Positions 10,237 through 19,366 of a stretch of DNA of 64,000 nt are shown one piece after another (the first letter of the stretch is position 1; every line of letters begins with the position of its first letter). Below the pieces are notes generated by a model, which was not told where the DNA came from, did not search any database, and saw only the letters and a list, made by a program, of their open reading frames with translations. The position numbers and the translations under genes were made by a program. Source of the stretch: Rhizobium sp. NZLR1 (GTDB taxonomy: Bacteria; Pseudomonadota; Alphaproteobacteria; Rhizobiales; Rhizobiaceae). The stretch spans positions 1,617,501 to 1,681,500 of the forward strand of contig NZ_CP071632.1 in assembly GCF_017357385.1 (NCBI RefSeq), written 5' to 3'.

Positions 10237-10615
10237 GCGGTACGCTGAAATCCCTGAGGAAGCGGGCAGCACCTTCTTCGTCGATCTCGCCGGCGGCGAC
10301 GGCAAGCACGAAGGCGTAGAGATTGGCGTCGGTCGTTTCGATCTCGTAGCCGTTTTCGAGAAGGAAAACACCTGCAGTTACGATCGTAATCCGCTTGTTA
10401 CCGTCTACGAAGGCGTGGTTGCGGGCAAGGCCGAAAAGATAGGCGGCGGCGAGTTCGATGACGTCGTCGCAGCCACAATGCGCCTTGTGCATCGGCCGGT
10501 CGAGAGCAGACCCCAGCGCGCCATCGTCACTCAATCCAGCAAGTCCGCCGAAGCGATCGATCTGCATTTTCTGCAGGCTCTCGACCAAGGGCCTCGTCAG
10601 GAATTTGAAGGCCAT
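10226..10615 (-). CDS. doc: Doc-type (death-on-curing, Fic fold) toxin
   Basis: 129 residues, the normal length for Doc. The Fic core motif appears as NHAFVDGNKRI (catalytic His67), followed by a helix and a C-terminal tail. Doc of phage P1 phosphorylates EF-Tu and blocks translation; whether this chromosomal homologue does the same is inferred. Its start codon overlaps the antitoxin stop by one base (TAATG), so the two are translationally coupled. The usual partner is Phd; here it is an AbrB-fold protein. Confidence 0.88.
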   Translation of the reverse strand: MAFKFLTRPLVESLQKMQIDRFGGLAGLSDDGALGSALDRPMHKAHCGCDDVIELAAAYLFGLARNHAFVDGNKRITIVTAGVFLLENGYEIETTDANLYAFVLAVAAGEIDEEGAARFLRDFSVPLNP

Positions 10616-10836
10616 TATTCGGCGAGCTTTTTCAAAGCGACCTTATACTTGTCCATGAAATATCGTGCGGCCTCGAGCTGACGCGACAAATCCTCGTCAG
10701 TCGGCTTCAAAGTGATGCCGCCATTTTCAACCTGCATTTCCAGCGAATCACCGGTCTTCAATCCAAGCCGGTCGAGAACCTCCTTGGAGATGATAATTCC
10801 CTCGGAATTGCCGATCCTACGGATCGTGACGTTCAT
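10615..10836 (-). CDS. AbrB/MazE-fold antitoxin
   Basis: 73 residues. The N-terminal 45 residues form an AbrB/SpoVT swapped-hairpin DNA-binding domain (RRIGNSEGIIISKEVLDRLG, then GDSLEMQVENGGITLKP); the C-terminal 28 residues are a charged helix (RQLEAARYFMDKYKVALKK) that would bind and neutralise the toxin. It is first in the operon and lies just downstream of a 21-base near-perfect palindrome, a probable autoregulatory operator. Confidence 0.85.
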   Translation of the reverse strand: MNVTIRRIGNSEGIIISKEVLDRLGLKTGDSLEMQVENGGITLKPTDEDLSRQLEAARYFMDKYKVALKKLAE

Positions 10837-10850
10837 CGTTTTACCCTCAG

Positions 10851-10871
10851 TGTAATAACGACGTTATAACA
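10851..10871. promoter_or_regulatory. Probable operator of the toxin-antitoxin operon
   Basis: TGTAATAACG and CGTTATAACA flank a central A, giving 10-base arms with one mismatch. The site begins 15 bases before the antitoxin start codon, the expected position for autorepression by an AbrB-fold antitoxin. Confidence 0.55.
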
Positions 10872-10893
10872 TGGAGACAAAGAGACGACACAT

Positions 10894-11781
10894 CTACTCC
10901 GCCGGTTGCGGGATGCTTCTCCGCCGCGCCATCCAGACCGAATGTGCCGCGATCGCCGCCACCAGGATGCCACCACCGACCAGGGTCATGGTTGCCGGGG
11001 TTTCCGCAAAGATCAGCCAGACCCAGATCGGTGCGAGCACGGTTTCGAGCAGGTAGAACATGCCGACTTCGGGCGCGGAGAGGTAACGCGGCCCCGTCGC
11101 CAGACACCAGAAGGCAAGCGGCATCACGACCGCGCCGTTAAAGAGGATCCAACCGGGATGCTCGATCGAAAAACCGCCGGCCGGCATGACCAAGGCGAGT
11201 CCGACCGCCGCCGGCAGCACCGTCGAAAGCAGCGAGGCAAAGCCCATGTCGCGGCGGGAAGCGCGGCTGATGGTGATGGCGGCGGCAATGATGAAGGCGG
11301 TCAGCAGCGCCATGATGTCGCCGAACAGATGGCCGCCCGAAAGCCCGTCCCGCACGATCAGGCCGACGCCGAAGATCATCGTCGCCATGGCGATCAGCGT
11401 TGCCGGCGCCGGCCGTTCTTTCAGGAAAATCCAGGAAAGAAGGGCGGCGAACATCGGATTGAAGGCGACGATGAACACGACATTGGCCGTCGACGTGTTG
11501 AAGACGGCGAGAAGAAAGATCACCGTCGTCAGTCCGTAGAGCAGGCCGGTGACGAGGCCCGGCCAGCCCGGCACGAGCAGCGGCCAGCGCCCGTTCAAGA
11601 TCCGCAGCACTGCGACGACCAGCAACGTCACACCCAGCGTCGCGATGCTCCTCGCGGCAAGGATCGACCACAGCTCGCCGTCCGCAAGCCGCATCAGCGG
11701 AATATCCATGGAAAGCGCCAGCCCGCCGATCGCCGTCAGCAGGAGGCCCTTCCGGTGATCGGAAAGAGCGGTGGAGAACAT
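10894..11781 (-). CDS. EamA/DMT-family membrane transporter
   Basis: 295 residues with ten predicted hydrophobic segments in two EamA halves; the first half contains NVVFIVAFNPMFAALLSWIF and the second GMFYLLETVLAPIWVWLIF, typical of the drug/metabolite transporter superfamily. Members export amino acids, nucleotides or other metabolites; the substrate here is unknown. The start codon follows the bpt stop directly with no gap, so it is co-transcribed with bpt. Confidence 0.85.
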   Translation of the reverse strand: MFSTALSDHRKGLLLTAIGGLALSMDIPLMRLADGELWSILAARSIATLGVTLLVVAVLRILNGRWPLLVPGWPGLVTGLLYGLTTVIFLLAVFNTSTANVVFIVAFNPMFAALLSWIFLKERPAPATLIAMATMIFGVGLIVRDGLSGGHLFGDIMALLTAFIIAAAITISRASRRDMGFASLLSTVLPAAVGLALVMPAGGFSIEHPGWILFNGAVVMPLAFWCLATGPRYLSAPEVGMFYLLETVLAPIWVWLIFAETPATMTLVGGGILVAAIAAHSVWMARRRSIPQPAE

Positions 11782-12558
11782 TCAGTCGTGGGGGCTTTCG
11801 GGCATGGATGCGGGATCGAAACGTTCCCAGCCGCGCGGCGTCAGATGTTCCTGCGGCTGGAAGCGTGTCTTGTAGTCCATTTTTCGCGATCCTTGAACCC
11901 AGTAGCCGAGATAGACATGCGGTAGGCCGAGCGCCTTCGTGCGCCTGACATGGTCGAGAATCATGAAGGTGCCGAGCGAACGCCGCTCGAGATCGGGATT
12001 GAAGTAGGAATAGACCATCGATAGCCCGTCGCTCATCGTGTCGGTAAGAGCGGCGCCAAGCAGCTCGCCCTTCGGCCGCTGCTCCAGTCCGGAGCCTTCT
12101 TCACGCTGGCGGTATTCGACGATTCTCGTATTCACATGCGTGTCTTCGACCATGATCGCGTAGTCGAGCACCGTCATGTCTGACATGCCGCCCTGCTGGT
12201 GGCGATAATCCAGATAACGCCGGAAAAGCGAATATTGCTCGCTGGAGGGCTGGGCTGTAAATTCGGTGGCGATGACATCGGAGTTGGCGGCAAGCACCCG
12301 CTTCATCGATTTTGTTGGCTCGAATTCCTGGGCGAGAATGCGCACGGAAACGCAGGCGCGACAGGATTCGCAGGCCGGGCGGTAGGCGATATTCTGGGAG
12401 CGGCGGAAACCGCCCTGCGTCAAGATGTCGTTCATCTCGGCAGCGCGGGGCCCTACCAGATGGGTAAACACCTTACGCTCCATCTCATGCGGCAGATACG
12501 GACACGTAGCCGGAGCCGTCAGATAAAACTGCGGAGATGGCGTTGTCTGCGTATTCAT
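11782..12558 (-). CDS. bpt: Aspartate/glutamate leucyltransferase
   Basis: 258 residues. It transfers Leu from leucyl-tRNA to proteins with N-terminal Asp or Glu, marking them for the ClpS/ClpAP N-end rule pathway. Visible family features are [20 protein letters not shown], the cysteine cluster [32 protein letters not shown] and [18 protein letters not shown]. The frame is open 24 codons upstream, but [14 protein letters not shown] is the conserved start. It forms a two-gene unit with the EamA transporter. Confidence 0.93.
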   Translation of the reverse strand: MNTQTTPSPQFYLTAPATCPYLPHEMERKVFTHLVGPRAAEMNDILTQGGFRRSQNIAYRPACESCRACVSVRILAQEFEPTKSMKRVLAANSDVIATEFTAQPSSEQYSLFRRYLDYRHQQGGMSDMTVLDYAIMVEDTHVNTRIVEYRQREEGSGLEQRPKGELLGAALTDTMSDGLSMVYSYFNPDLERRSLGTFMILDHVRRTKALGLPHVYLGYWVQGSRKMDYKTRFQPQEHLTPRGWERFDPASMPESPHD

Positions 12559-12699
12559 CTGTCGCGGAAATTTCCTTTGTCGAGACCGTGCCGTTTCCTG
12601 ACAGCATGACCTAAGAATAAAAAACGTCAACAGCGGGACGGTTCTCGCCGTTCATATCGGTCTTCTAATTTTAGATATGGAGCGCTCGCGCCCCCGGGC

Positions 12700-12732
12700 A
12701 AAGAGAAAGCGGAGACTTTATTTCGTCTCCGC
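12700..12732 (-). terminator. Rho-independent terminator after the RDD gene
   Basis: Reading the minus strand, GCGGAGAC and GTCTCCGC form an 8-bp stem around an A-rich loop, followed by TTTCTCTTT. It lies about 35 bases past the stop of the RDD-family gene. Confidence 0.7.
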
Positions 12733-12765
12733 CTAGTGGTTTCAGCCGTGATCTCGGCCCAACGC

Positions 12766-13224
12766 TCAGGCCGTGCGGACCGTTGCGGTGCCGACCAGCA
12801 GGTCGTGGATGAGACGGCTGCGTTCGGTAAACAGGCCGGCAAGCAGGATGAGCGGCGTCAGCACCGAGTTGAGGATCCAGAACAGCGCCAGATGCACGAT
12901 TGCCGTCAGGAAATCCATCGGCCGACCGTCGACGCGCACGATGGCGATCCCCATTGCGCGCATGCCGAGCGAGGCCTGGCTCCGCCCGCCGACAGTCAGG
13001 CCGAAGTAGATGCCGGCGACGATGACGAAGAGGGCAGGGTAGAGCAGGAAGCCGAGCCCGAGCGTGACGATCGACAGGAAGAACAGCACGATCGCCGCGG
13101 GGATGCACAGCAGCAGCACGATCAGATAGTCGAGGATGAAGGCGAAGACACGGCGGCTCAACACGCCGCTATAGGTGCGCCAGTCCTCCGGTGCGGCATA
13201 AAGCGGATTGGGGTTGTAGCTCAT
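12766..13224 (-). CDS. RDD-family membrane protein
   Basis: 152 residues. The N-terminal R and D residues that name the family are in SGVLSRRVFAFILDYLIVLL, followed by three to four hydrophobic segments and a conserved GGRSQASLGMRAMGI loop, ending in a DLLVGT motif. RDD proteins are inner-membrane proteins; a few are linked to Na+/H+ exchange but most have no assigned role. It lies downstream of hemB in the same direction with a 72-base gap, so it may be read from the hemB transcript. Confidence 0.85.
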   Translation of the reverse strand: MSYNPNPLYAAPEDWRTYSGVLSRRVFAFILDYLIVLLLCIPAAIVLFFLSIVTLGLGFLLYPALFVIVAGIYFGLTVGGRSQASLGMRAMGIAIVRVDGRPMDFLTAIVHLALFWILNSVLTPLILLAGLFTERSRLIHDLLVGTATVRTA

Positions 13225-13296
13225 CTCAATCTCCTGCGGAAAAGCGATGCCGCAGATATGGTATCGGCAGAACCAAATACAACATTTCTGCCGGAT

Positions 13297-14310
13297 TCAT
13301 CGCCTGCTGAGGATTTTCGCCACCTCGATCGCGAAATAGGTGAGGATACCGTCGCATCCCGCCCGCTTGAACGACAGCAGCGTTTCGAGCATTGCCCGTT
13401 CGCCATCGATCCAGCCGTTCATCGCCGCCGCCTTGATCTGGCTGTACTCGCCGGAGACCTGGTAGGCGAAGGTCGGCAGGCCGAAGGCCTCCTTCATCCG
13501 CCAGCAGATGTCGAGATAGGGCAGGCCGGGCTTGACCATCAGCATGTCGGCGCCTTCCTCGACGTCCAGGGCCGCATCGCGGATCGCCTCGGTGCCGTTG
13601 GCCGGGTCGATATAATAGGTCTTCTTGTCGCCTTTCAGCAGCCCGCCGGTCGAGATCGCCTCGCGATAGGGGCCGTAGAAGGCGGAGGCGAATTTCGTCG
13701 CATAGCTCATGATGCCGACGCTCTGGTGGCCGGCCGCATCGAGCGCCATGCGGATCGCACCGATGCGTCCGTCCATCATCTCCGATGGCGCAATGATGTC
13801 GGCGCCCGCATCCGCCTGCATCACCGCGGCACGTGCTACCTGATCGACCGTCTCGTCGTTGACGATCTCGCCGTCTCTCAGAATACCGTCATGGCCGTGG
13901 CTGGTGAAGGGATCGAGCGCGACGTCGGTGATGACGCCGATATTGGGCACCGCCTTCTTGATCGCCGCCGTCGCCTGATTGATCAGATTGTTGGCTTCGA
14001 GGCTGTTCGAGCCGGTCTCGTCGCGCAGTTCCATCTCGATGTTCGGAAAGGTGGCAATCGCGGGAATGCCGAGGCCGGCCGCTTCGCGTGCGGCCTCGAC
14101 CGCCTTGTCGATGCTCATGCGGTTGACCCCCGGCATGGCCGCGATCGGATCGACGATGCCGGAACCTGGCACGATGAAAATCGGCCAGATCAGGTCGTCG
14201 ACCGTCAGCCGGTTTTCCTGCACCAGCCGGCGTGTCCAGTCCGACTTGCGGTTGCGCCGCATGCGGCGATGGCCGGTGATGTCGTCGACGAGATGCGTCC
14301 TGTCCTGCAT
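13297..14310 (-). CDS. hemB: Porphobilinogen synthase (delta-aminolevulinic acid dehydratase)
   Basis: 337 residues. It joins two 5-aminolevulinate molecules to porphobilinogen for haem, sirohaem and B12 synthesis. Hallmarks: RRLVQENRLTVDDLIWPIF, the metal/active-site region with DVALDPFTSHGHDG, MSYATKFASAFYGPYREA and the Schiff-base lysine in MLMVKPGLPYLD. The loop normally holding zinc-binding cysteines lacks them (DVALDPFTSHGHDG), which fits the Mg-dependent alphaproteobacterial type. The open frame extends far upstream, but MQDRTHLVDDITGHRRMRRN is the family start, with GGGG about eight bases before it. Confidence 0.96.
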   Translation of the reverse strand: MQDRTHLVDDITGHRRMRRNRKSDWTRRLVQENRLTVDDLIWPIFIVPGSGIVDPIAAMPGVNRMSIDKAVEAAREAAGLGIPAIATFPNIEMELRDETGSNSLEANNLINQATAAIKKAVPNIGVITDVALDPFTSHGHDGILRDGEIVNDETVDQVARAAVMQADAGADIIAPSEMMDGRIGAIRMALDAAGHQSVGIMSYATKFASAFYGPYREAISTGGLLKGDKKTYYIDPANGTEAIRDAALDVEEGADMLMVKPGLPYLDICWRMKEAFGLPTFAYQVSGEYSQIKAAAMNGWIDGERAMLETLLSFKRAGCDGILTYFAIEVAKILSRR

Positions 14311-14407
14311 GATATCTGCCCCCTGGGCCATTCCATTTATTGGAGCGCTCATTATCATGGCGCCTTGAAAATCCAAACCGGGCGATTGGCCGCGGCGGAA
14401 AAACCTG

Positions 14408-14451
14408 GCGCATAATGCCGAAATCAAAGTCGATTTTTCGGCATTATGCGC
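14408..14451. repeat. 16-bp perfect inverted repeat upstream of hemB
   Basis: GCGCATAATGCCGAAA and TTTCGGCATTATGCGC flank a 12-base loop. It lies about 100 bases upstream of hemB and 90 bases upstream of the divergent small membrane protein gene. It resembles, in part, the CCGAAAAC hairpin family seen at 54133. It may be a mobile-type repeat or a regulatory site. Confidence 0.7.
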
Positions 14452-14538
14452 GCACTCGATATGATAGAGCGTCGTTTGCGCGTCGACAGACGCGAGGCGC
14501 TCTTTAAGAAGATGCAACCCCAAACCGATGTCTGCGCT

Positions 14539-14976
14539 ATGGAAACCGATTCCCCGACGATACCGAAACGCACACTGGCGGATATCCTCTTCATTCTCTT
14601 TCTGAGACTGGTTGCCATATCCTGCTTCTGGTTCGGCCTGCAATATTGGGCAATGCTCGTCGGCTATTCGCTGGTCGGCGCCGGCCGCTTCGATCTTTTG
14701 AGCCTGCCATGGAAGGTGGCGAGCACCAGCCTCGCCGTACTTTTTCCCGTCGCCTCCCTCGGCCTCTGGCTCACCGTCTCCTGGGGTCCGGTCATCTGGG
14801 TGCTGGCTGCCGGCGGGCAAATCCTGATGTATGGCCTGTTGCCGGATATTTTCGGCCCCAACAGGCTGATCATCCTGCTGCATGTCATTGTCGCCGTGGT
14901 TTACTGGATTTTCCGCCTGCTGCTCTGGTTGGAAAAGCGCCGCCATCGCCGCCAGGTAAGTGTTGATTTACCCTGA
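14539..14976 (+). CDS. Small inner-membrane protein (probably DUF6163 family)
   Basis: 145 residues from the ATG at 14539, with four hydrophobic segments (FILFLRLVAISCFWFGLQYW; STSLAVLFPVASLGLWL; SWGPVIWVLAAGGQILMYGL; LIILLHVIVAVVYWIFRLLL) and a basic tail EKRRHRR. I recall this protein next to the ldtR regulator in other Rhizobiales, but the family name is from memory. Upstream in-frame starts at 14446 and 14512 exist; 14446 lies inside the inverted repeat and is unlikely. No clear ribosome binding site decides the start. Function unknown. Confidence 0.65.
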   Translation: METDSPTIPKRTLADILFILFLRLVAISCFWFGLQYWAMLVGYSLVGAGRFDLLSLPWKVASTSLAVLFPVASLGLWLTVSWGPVIWVLAAGGQILMYGLLPDIFGPNRLIILLHVIVAVVYWIFRLLLWLEKRRHRRQVSVDLP

Positions 14977-15104
14977 GACAACGTGGGGCTACCGGTAAGG
15001 CTCCGTTAAGCCTGCGGTTTAAGTCGAATTTTATATGTATTCGATAGGGTCTCACTCAAGGCGGGAAGAAAATACACCGCCAAACAAACAGTGAGGCAGT
15101 CAAT

Positions 15105-15620
15105 ATGAACACGAAAATCAAGCCGCAGGCGGTATCGAACTTCCGTGACCAGCAGGATCAGGGCATCCGTGATCTTTACATGGAATCCCTTCATCTTGTT
15201 GAACGTCTTCACCGCCGTCTTCTCGACGTCATCAAGGACGAGTTCGACCGTCAGGGTCGCAGCGACGTCAACGCCATCCAGGCGCTGCTCCTTTTCAACA
15301 TCGGCAATTCCGAGCTGACCGCCGGCGAGCTGCGCTCGCGTGGCTACTATCTCGGCTCCAACGTTTCCTACAACGTCAAGAAGCTGGTCGACCTCGGCTT
15401 CATCAACCACCAGCGCTCGCGCATCGACCGTCGCTCGGTCCGCATCAGCCTGACCGAAACCGGCCAGGACATCGCCGAAACGGTCGGCAAGCTCTACGAA
15501 CGCCACATCACCTCGATCGACAAGGTCGGCGGCATCGGCACCGACGAATTCACCCAGATGAACAAGCTGCTCCAGCGTCTGGACCGCTTCTGGAACGACA
15601 GCATCATGTATCGCCTCTAA
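15105..15620 (+). CDS. ldtR: MarR-family regulator LdtR
   Basis: 171 residues with a winged helix-turn-helix: a dimerisation N-terminus (QGIRDLYMESLHLVERLHRR), recognition region ELRSRGYYLGSNVSYNVKKL and wing HQRSRIDRRSVRISLT. LdtR, characterised in Liberibacter and Sinorhizobium, controls an L,D-transpeptidase gene and osmotic-stress tolerance. The next gene downstream encodes such a transpeptidase, which supports the name. It has its own terminator, so the two genes are transcribed separately. Confidence 0.88.
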   Translation: MNTKIKPQAVSNFRDQQDQGIRDLYMESLHLVERLHRRLLDVIKDEFDRQGRSDVNAIQALLLFNIGNSELTAGELRSRGYYLGSNVSYNVKKLVDLGFINHQRSRIDRRSVRISLTETGQDIAETVGKLYERHITSIDKVGGIGTDEFTQMNKLLQRLDRFWNDSIMYRL

Positions 15621-15647
15621 GACCCTTGACCTCCTTCAGGGTTGCAG

Positions 15648-15681
15648 AAAACCGGACGTGTCCCTGCGCGTCCGGTTTTGC
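15648..15681 (+). terminator. Rho-independent terminator after ldtR
   Basis: AAAACCGGACG and CGTCCGGTTTT form an 11-bp perfect stem with a 10-base loop; the T run is contained in the right arm. It lies 28 bases after the ldtR stop. Confidence 0.85.
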
Positions 15682-16061
15682 CGTTTGCTGTCGAGTGGCA
15701 TCTTTGCAACGCAAAGGCGGGCAAGCATTATCGCGGTATTCAAGCCGTCTTTTAGCCGTTATTAACCGGCACGGTTTAGCCCGTCATGGTTCGTTGTGTC
15801 GTGTTTCCGGTAGCCGGGTCATCCGTCTTTCGGCCCGATAACACGAATTGGCCATATTGGTGTGGCAGCGGAAGGCTTAACAACCGGCGCTTTCAATGGA
15901 CCGATCAGGACGCTCAGGCTGTCGCATCGCAATCTTGTGATGGGGCAAGCGGAAAGTTTTGATGTGCCGGGACAACAAATGCACGGAGATCTGCGTTAAA
16001 GCGCAGTGATATCTCAAAGAGCCGCGGCTTCTCTTTATCGCCGCATTCAGTGGTTGGGACT
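15682..16061 (+). other. Intergenic region upstream of ldtP
   Basis: About 380 bases without a convincing gene. It must hold the ldtP promoter and any LdtR operator. It is AT-richer than its flanks in places (TTTTAGCCGTTATTAACCGG; TTATCGCGGTATTC) but I could not identify a clear palindromic operator or a strong -35/-10 pair. Confidence 0.5.
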
Positions 16062-17363
16062 ATGTCGAAGAAAAACGGAATTGAAGCTCTCTCGCGCCGC
16101 GCTTTCCTTGCGTCCGCGGCAACGGTTGGCGCCAGCGCGATTGCCGCACCGGCCTTCGCGCAATCGGCGCTCGATACGCTGATCAATGCACCGCGCCGCG
16201 GCAACTGGGACGACCAGTTTGACGCCAAGGCGGCTTCGCGTACGGCAAGCGCCGTCGTTTCCAATACCCCGATCCTTGGGCCCCAATCGGTCGCCAGCGC
16301 CCAGCAGGCGATCACGCAGTATCAGCAGATCGCGGCTGCCGGCGGCTGGCCTGAAGTCAATCCCGGCGACCAGCGCCTGCAGCTCGGCGTCAGCCATCCC
16401 GCAGTCCAGGCGCTACGCCAGCGTCTGGCGATCACCGGCGACTTGCCGCGCGAGGCCGGAATGTCGAGCGCCTTCGATTCCTACGTCGACGGCGCCGTCA
16501 AGCGCTTTCAGGCGCGCCACGGCCTGCCGTCCGACGGTGTCCTCGGCGAATTCACGCTGAAGGCGCTGAACATCCCGGCCGACGTTCGCCTGCAGCAGCT
16601 GAACACCAATATCATCCGCCTGCAGACGTTTCCCGAGGACCTCGGCCGCCGCCACGTGATGGTCAACATTCCGGCTGCCTATGTCGAGGCCGTTGAAGAC
16701 GGCAGTGTCGCAACGCGCCACACCGCGGTTGTCGGCCGCTTGAGCCGCCCGACTCATCTCGTCAACTCGAAGATCTACGAGGTCATCCTCAATCCTTATT
16801 GGACCGCGCCGCGCTCGATTGTCGAGAAGGACATCATGCCGCTGATGCGCAAGGATCCGACCTATCTCGAAAAGAACGCCATCCGCCTGATCGACGGCAA
16901 GGGCAATGAAGTCGCCCCCGAGACCGTCGACTGGAACGGCGAGGCGCCGAACCTGATGTTCCGTCAGGACCCCGGCAAGATCAACGCCATGGCGTCGACC
17001 AAGATCAACTTCTATAACAAGAACGGCGAGTACATGCATGACACGCCGCAGCAGGGCCTGTTCAACAAGCTGATGCGCTTCGAATCGTCGGGCTGTGTCC
17101 GCGTCCAGAACGTGCGCGACCTGACGAACTGGCTGCTGCGAGAGACCCCCGGCTGGAACCGTCAGCAGATGGAGCAGGTGATCGCAACCGGCGTCAACAC
17201 GCCGATCAAACTCGGCACCGAAGTTCCTGTCTATTTCGTCTACATCTCGGCCTGGGGCATGCCGGACGGCGTCGTCCAGTTCCGCGACGACATCTACCAG
17301 ATGGACGGCAATGCCGAGCTGGCGCTCGATACGACGGCCGGCATGGAACAGCCGGTCCAGTAG
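16062..17363 (+). CDS. ldtP: L,D-transpeptidase (YkuD) with peptidoglycan-binding domain
   Basis: 433 residues. A Tat-type signal (SRRAFLASAATVGASAIAAP, ending AFAQ) sends it to the periplasm. A peptidoglycan-binding domain follows (HPAVQALRQRLAITGDLP to GVLGEFTLKALN), then a YkuD catalytic domain whose active-site segment is HDTPQQGLF...FESSGCVRV with nucleophile Cys345. The enzyme makes 3-3 crosslinks or attaches proteins to peptidoglycan. A GTG start 12 bases upstream is open, but ATG at 16062 puts the twin arginines in a normal place. The adjacent ldtR is its likely regulator. The family in which a large insertion separates His and Cys motifs (YcbB-like) fits the length. Confidence 0.9.
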   Translation: MSKKNGIEALSRRAFLASAATVGASAIAAPAFAQSALDTLINAPRRGNWDDQFDAKAASRTASAVVSNTPILGPQSVASAQQAITQYQQIAAAGGWPEVNPGDQRLQLGVSHPAVQALRQRLAITGDLPREAGMSSAFDSYVDGAVKRFQARHGLPSDGVLGEFTLKALNIPADVRLQQLNTNIIRLQTFPEDLGRRHVMVNIPAAYVEAVEDGSVATRHTAVVGRLSRPTHLVNSKIYEVILNPYWTAPRSIVEKDIMPLMRKDPTYLEKNAIRLIDGKGNEVAPETVDWNGEAPNLMFRQDPGKINAMASTKINFYNKNGEYMHDTPQQGLFNKLMRFESSGCVRVQNVRDLTNWLLRETPGWNRQQMEQVIATGVNTPIKLGTEVPVYFVYISAWGMPDGVVQFRDDIYQMDGNAELALDTTAGMEQPVQ

Positions 17364-17388
17364 GCGGCGGCCTCTGCATCGCATCTTC

Positions 17389-17416
17389 AAACCGCGCCTT
17401 CCCGGCGCGGTTTTTT
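17389..17416 (+). terminator. Rho-independent terminator after ldtP
   Basis: ACCGCGCC and GGCGCGGT form a perfect stem around TTCCC, followed by a run of six T residues, 26 bases after the ldtP stop. Confidence 0.9.
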
Positions 17417-17578
17417 ATGCCGGGGCGGGCGCTCGGTAACGTGACCGCTCGTCTTCGGCGCGGCGCGGCCGCAAAAGAGCGGAAGCGCGCGGTTTGCTCA
17501 GCAAATGTCGTTCTTCGTATTGCCCTTGCCACAGCGGAAGGCTAATACCTCAGCGCATTCCAGTTGAGGAGCCCGCCC

Positions 17579-18877
17579 ATGACCAATGCTTCCACCGAGT
17601 CCTTCTTCAACCGCTCGCTTGCGGACGTCGATCCCGAGATTTTCGGTGCGATCGGAAAGGAACTCGGTCGCCAACGGCACGAGATCGAACTGATCGCTTC
17701 CGAGAACATCGTCTCCCGCGCCGTGCTGGAAGCTCAGGGCTCCATCATGACCAACAAATATGCCGAGGGTTATCCCGGCAAGCGTTATTACGGCGGCTGC
17801 CAGTTCGTCGATATCGCCGAGGAGCTGGCGATCGAACGCGCCAAGACGCTGTTCGGCGTCAATTTCGCCAACGTCCAGCCGAATTCCGGCTCGCAGATGA
17901 ACCAGGCCGTGTTCCTGGCGCTGCTGCAGCCCGGCGATACGTTTATGGGCCTCGACCTGAATTCGGGCGGCCACCTCACGCATGGTTCGCCGGTCAACAT
18001 GTCCGGCAAGTGGTTTAACGTCGTCTCCTATGGCGTGCGTGAAGGCGACAACCTGCTCGACATGGATGAAGTCGAGCGCAAGGCCAAGGAAACCAAGCCG
18101 AAGCTGATCATTGCCGGTGGCACTGCCTATTCCCGTATCTGGGACTGGAAGCGGTTCCGCGAAATCGCCGACTCGGTCGGCGCTTACCTGATGGTCGACA
18201 TGGCCCATATTGCCGGCCTCGTTGCTGGCGGCCAGCATCCGTCGCCATTCCCGCATTGCCATGTTGCGACGACGACGACCCACAAGTCGCTGCGCGGCCC
18301 GCGCGGCGGTGTCATCCTCACCAATGACGAGGATCTGGCGAAGAAATTCAATTCGGCCGTTTTCCCCGGTCTGCAGGGTGGACCGCTGATGCACATCATT
18401 GCCGCCAAGGCCGTCGCCTTCGGCGAGGCGCTGCAGCCTGAGTTCAAGGATTACGCCGCCCAGGTCGTCAAGAACGCCAAGGCTCTTGCCGAATCGCTGA
18501 TGGCGGGCGGCCTCGACGTCGTCTCCGGCGGCACAGACAACCATCTGATGCTGGTCGACCTGCGCAAGAAGAACGCCACCGGCAAACGCGCTGAGGCAGC
18601 TCTCGGCCGCGCTTACGTCACGTGCAACAAGAACGGCATTCCCTTCGATCCGGAAAAGCCCTTCGTCACCTCGGGCGTACGTCTCGGCGCGCCGGCCGGT
18701 ACGACGCGCGGCTTCAAGGAAGCCGAATTCCGCGAAATCGGCAATCTGATCGTCGAGGTTCTCGACGGCCTGAAAGTCGCCAATTCCGATGAAGGCAATG
18801 CCGCCGTCGAAGCCGCCGTGCGTGGTAAGGTGGTCAACCTCACAGACCGCTTTCCAATGTACGACTACATGGGATAA
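17579..18877 (+). CDS. glyA: Serine hydroxymethyltransferase
   Basis: 432 residues. Interconverts serine and glycine while charging tetrahydrofolate with a one-carbon unit; cytoplasmic and PLP-dependent. Recognised by [36 protein letters not shown], the PLP-lysine segment [14 protein letters not shown] and [19 protein letters not shown] stands seven bases before the ATG. It heads the glyA-nrdR-ribD-ribE run; only ten bases separate it from nrdR, so one operon is likely. Confidence 0.97.
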   Translation: MTNASTESFFNRSLADVDPEIFGAIGKELGRQRHEIELIASENIVSRAVLEAQGSIMTNKYAEGYPGKRYYGGCQFVDIAEELAIERAKTLFGVNFANVQPNSGSQMNQAVFLALLQPGDTFMGLDLNSGGHLTHGSPVNMSGKWFNVVSYGVREGDNLLDMDEVERKAKETKPKLIIAGGTAYSRIWDWKRFREIADSVGAYLMVDMAHIAGLVAGGQHPSPFPHCHVATTTTHKSLRGPRGGVILTNDEDLAKKFNSAVFPGLQGGPLMHIIAAKAVAFGEALQPEFKDYAAQVVKNAKALAESLMAGGLDVVSGGTDNHLMLVDLRKKNATGKRAEAALGRAYVTCNKNGIPFDPEKPFVTSGVRLGAPAGTTRGFKEAEFREIGNLIVEVLDGLKVANSDEGNAAVEAAVRGKVVNLTDRFPMYDYMG

Positions 18878-18886
18878 GGAGTAGCG

Positions 18887-19363
18887 ATGCGCTGCCCCTA
18901 TTGCGGTTCGGAAGATACTCAGGTCAAGGATTCGCGCCCGGCGGAGGACAACACGTCCATCCGCCGGCGGCGTATCTGTCCGGATTGCGGCGGCCGTTTC
19001 ACCACCTTCGAGCGTGTGCAGCTGCGCGAGCTGATGGTCATCAAGAAGACCGGCCGCAAGGTGCCCTTCGACCGCGACAAGCTGGTGCGCTCCTTCGAAG
19101 TTGCGCTGCGCAAACGCCCGGTCGAGCGTGACCGCATCGAGCGCGCCGTTTCCGGCATCGTTCGCCGGCTGGAAAGCTCCGGCGAGACCGAAATCTCCTC
19201 CGAGCAGATCGGCTTGCAGGTGCTCGAAGCGATGAAGAGCCTCGATGATGTCGGCTTCGTGCGCTACGCCTCGGTCTATCGGGATTTCTCGCTCGCCGAG
19301 GATTTCGAAAAGGTGATTTCCGAAATCAACGCCAAGATCGCCCGCGACCCGCTGGATAGGTGA
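18887..19363 (+). CDS. nrdR: Transcriptional repressor NrdR
   Basis: 158 residues. The N-terminal zinc ribbon uses CPYCGSED and CPDCGGRF; the rest is an ATP-cone ([20 protein letters not shown]). NrdR senses ATP/dATP and represses ribonucleotide reductase genes. Packed between glyA and ribD with gaps of ten and three bases, its usual position in alphaproteobacteria. Confidence 0.97.
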   Translation: MRCPYCGSEDTQVKDSRPAEDNTSIRRRRICPDCGGRFTTFERVQLRELMVIKKTGRKVPFDRDKLVRSFEVALRKRPVERDRIERAVSGIVRRLESSGETEISSEQIGLQVLEAMKSLDDVGFVRYASVYRDFSLAEDFEKVISEINAKIARDPLDR

Positions 19364-19366
19364 GCC

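Noticed and set aside
14446..14538. N-terminal extension of the small membrane protein from the ATG at 14446
   Set aside because: The start codon lies within the 16-base inverted repeat, and the added residues are basic and unlike the membrane protein.
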